This document shows positions 7,590-9,190 of a stretch of DNA of 9,190 bases, in pieces. The notes beneath the pieces were generated by a model. That model was not told where the DNA came from and ran no database searches. It worked only from the letters and a program-made list of their open reading frames with translations. The translations under genes were made by a program, and so were the position numbers. The stretch comes from an uncultured Pseudomonadota bacterium (GTDB lineage: Bacteria; Pseudomonadota; Gammaproteobacteria; Burkholderiales; Burkholderiaceae). Position 1 is the stretch's first letter, and each line of letters opens with the position of its first letter. Location of the stretch: the NCBI GenBank assembly GCA_946480245.1, contig CAMLIZ010000176.1:1-9190 (forward strand), read 5' to 3'.

Positions 7590-8621
7590 ATGAGCGCCAC
7601 AACCACCACCCAAGCGCCCACCATGGGCGCCGCGGCCATCCCCAAAGCGCAGTTCGACTGGAAGCCGCTCGGCCTTCTCGCCGCCGTGGCCGTGCTCGCG
7701 TTGCCGCTGGTGGGCAGCGGCTCCACCTGGCTCACGCTCACGCTGGCCGGGCTGGCGATGGGCTTGATCGTGTTCATCATCGCCTCCGGCCTCACGCTGG
7801 TGTTCGGCCTGATGGACGTGCTGAACTTCGGCCACGGCCTGTTCATCGCATTCGGTGCGTTCGTGGCCACCAGCGTGATGGCCGGCATGCACGACTGGGC
7901 CGGGTCATCGTCGCTGCTGTTGAACCTGGGTGCCGTGTTCCTGGCAATGCTGGCCGCGATGGCGGTGACCGCCGCGCTCGGACTGGCGTTCGAGCGCGTG
8001 ATCGTGCGGCCGGTGTACGGCCAGCACCTCAAGCAGATCCTCATCACGATGGGCGGCATGATCGTCGGCGAGGAGTTCATCAAGGTGCTGTGGGGCCCGC
8101 AGCAGATCCCGCTGCCGCTGCCGCCCGCGCTGAGCGGTGCGTTCCTGATAGGCGATGCCGCGGTCGAGAAGTACCGGGTGTTCGCGGTGGTGATCGGCCT
8201 GCTGGTGTTCGCTGCGCTGCTGTGGGTGCTCAACCGTACCAAGCTCGGCCTGCTGATCCGCGCCGGCGTGCAGGACATCGAGATGGTGGAGAGCCTGGGC
8301 TACCGCATCCGGCGCCTGTTCATCGGCGTGTTCATGGCCGGCTCCGCGCTGGCCGGCCTGGGTGGCGTGATGTGGGGGCTGTACCAGCAGAGCGTCACGC
8401 CGCAGATCGGCGGGCAGGTCAACGTGCTGATCTTCATCGTCATCATCATCGGCGGGCTCGGCTCCACCCTGGGCTGCTTCGTGGGGGCACTCGCAGTGGG
8501 GCTGATGGCCAACTACACCGGCTACCTGGCGCCGAAGGTGGCGCTGTTTTCCAACATCGGGTTGATGGTGGCGGTGCTGCTGTGGCGGCCGCGCGGGCTG
8601 TATCCGGTGACGAGCCGCTGA
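7590..8621 (+). CDS. LivH-type ABC transporter permease
   Basis: A 343-residue inner-membrane permease of the Liv/HAAT importer (BPD_transp_2 family), rich in hydrophobic helices: about 27-41, 46-73, 80-99, 109-131, 196-214, 243-263, 276-306 and 316-332. Family marks are GLMDVLNFGHGLFIAFGAFV (73-92), matching the LivH NFAHG segment, FERVIVRPVYG (134-144), and the cytoplasmic coupling stretch RAGVQDIEMVESLGY (224-238). The N-terminus has about 22 extra hydrophilic residues. The ATG at 7590 has no Shine-Dalgarno, and the in-frame ATG at 7623 (codon 12) is no better, so the start is uncertain. The open frame runs further upstream through the inverted repeat, but that part is not family-like. The LivM-type gene starts 13 nt after its stop. 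Confidence 0.92.
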   Translation: MSATTTTQAPTMGAAAIPKAQFDWKPLGLLAAVAVLALPLVGSGSTWLTLTLAGLAMGLIVFIIASGLTLVFGLMDVLNFGHGLFIAFGAFVATSVMAGMHDWAGSSSLLLNLGAVFLAMLAAMAVTAALGLAFERVIVRPVYGQHLKQILITMGGMIVGEEFIKVLWGPQQIPLPLPPALSGAFLIGDAAVEKYRVFAVVIGLLVFAALLWVLNRTKLGLLIRAGVQDIEMVESLGYRIRRLFIGVFMAGSALAGLGGVMWGLYQQSVTPQIGGQVNVLIFIVIIIGGLGSTLGCFVGALAVGLMANYTGYLAPKVALFSNIGLMVAVLLWRPRGLYPVTSR

Positions 8622-8634
8622 GAGGCAGGACGCG

Positions 8635-9190
8635 ATGCTGAACCGCCTGCTCTCCCACGACCTGCCGCGCAGCCGCTGGCTCGCCGTGGCACTGGTGCTC
8701 ATCGTGCTCGGCCTGGCGGTGGCGCCCTTCGCGTTCCCCGGCGCCAAGGCGCTGGGCACGGCGGCCAAGATGCTGGTGTTCATCCTGCTCGTGGCCAGCT
8801 ACGACCTGCTGCTGGGCTACACCGGCATCGTGAGCTTCGCGCACACCATGTTCTTCGGCATCGGTGCGTATGGCGTCGCGATCGCCAGCACGCGCATGGG
8901 CGGTGGCTGGGGCGCGGTGGTGCTGGGGCTCGCGTGTGCGCTGGCGGTGTCGCTGGTGCTGTCGCTGGTGATCGGCCTCTTCTCGCTGCGCGTGAAGGCG
9001 ATCTTCTACGCAATGATCACGCTGGCCGTGGCCGCGGCGTTCCAGACGCTGGCCTCGCAGCTGTCCGATTTCACCGGCGGGGAGGACGGGCTCACCTTCA
9101 GCAACCCCGAGTGGCTGTCGCCCTCGTACGAACCCTTCGACAACCCGGTGCTGGGCGTCACGCTGGACGGCAAGATCTTCTGCTACTACG
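8635..9190 (+). CDS. LivM-type ABC transporter permease, N-terminal part, cut by the right edge
   Basis: 185 codons are open from the ATG at 8635 to the window end. AGGCAGGA just upstream (8623-8630) serves as ribosome binding site. Hydrophobic helices occur at about 15-34, 44-60, 66-86, 92-117 and 122-140. Residues 61-79 (GYTGIVSFAHTMFFGIGAY) correspond to the LivM G-x-S-x-x-H-x-x-FFGIGAY motif, and TGGEDGLT at 147-154 to its conserved T-G-G-x-x-G-L segment. It pairs with the LivH-type protein to form the membrane channel. The C-terminal part lies outside the window, so completeness cannot be judged. Confidence 0.93.
   Translation, partial: MLNRLLSHDLPRSRWLAVALVLIVLGLAVAPFAFPGAKALGTAAKMLVFILLVASYDLLLGYTGIVSFAHTMFFGIGAYGVAIASTRMGGGWGAVVLGLACALAVSLVLSLVIGLFSLRVKAIFYAMITLAVAAAFQTLASQLSDFTGGEDGLTFSNPEWLSPSYEPFDNPVLGVTLDGKIFCYY

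Overview
This 9,190-base window is strongly GC-rich, with G/C-ended codons in every gene. It looks like a chromosomal piece of a betaproteobacterium of the order Burkholderiales, possibly near the Rubrivivax/Leptothrix/Ideonella group. That placement is an inference from base composition, protein style and gene combination, not from a marker gene.

Left part (1-1254, minus strand): a two-gene unit reading leftwards. It encodes a crotonase-fold (enoyl-CoA hydratase/isomerase family) protein, followed after 5 nt by the first 139 codons of a malonyl-CoA synthetase (MatB)-like acyl-CoA ligase that runs off the left edge. Only 13 bp away, reading rightwards, is a PAS-domain sigma-54-dependent activator (1268-2743).

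Middle (2744-2951): a 208-bp regulatory region. It holds nested inverted repeats that fit upstream activator sites (or a folded RNA), then a sigma-54 -24/-12 promoter with exact GG-N10-GC spacing (2874-2888), placed to drive the genes on its right.

Right part (2952 to beyond 9190, plus strand): an operon for a complete branched-chain-amino-acid-type (HAAT/Liv) ABC importer, with an extracellular polyhydroxybutyrate (PHB) depolymerase built into it. The order is periplasmic binding protein, PHB depolymerase (type II catalytic domain, FN3 linker, C-terminal substrate-binding domain), LivG-type ATPase, LivF-type ATPase, LivH-type permease and LivM-type permease (cut by the right edge). The depolymerase, LivG and LivF genes are linked by 4-bp ATGA stop/start overlaps. 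A 322-bp non-coding stretch with a large inverted repeat interrupts the operon between LivF and LivH.

Working model (inference): a PAS sensor activates a sigma-54 promoter. The secreted depolymerase cleaves PHB, the Liv-type transporter imports the 3-hydroxybutyrate or oligomer products (or a related small acid), and the divergent ligase and crotonase-fold enzyme may process an acyl-CoA. The importer's substrate is not proven by sequence. The link rests on translational coupling and the shared promoter.
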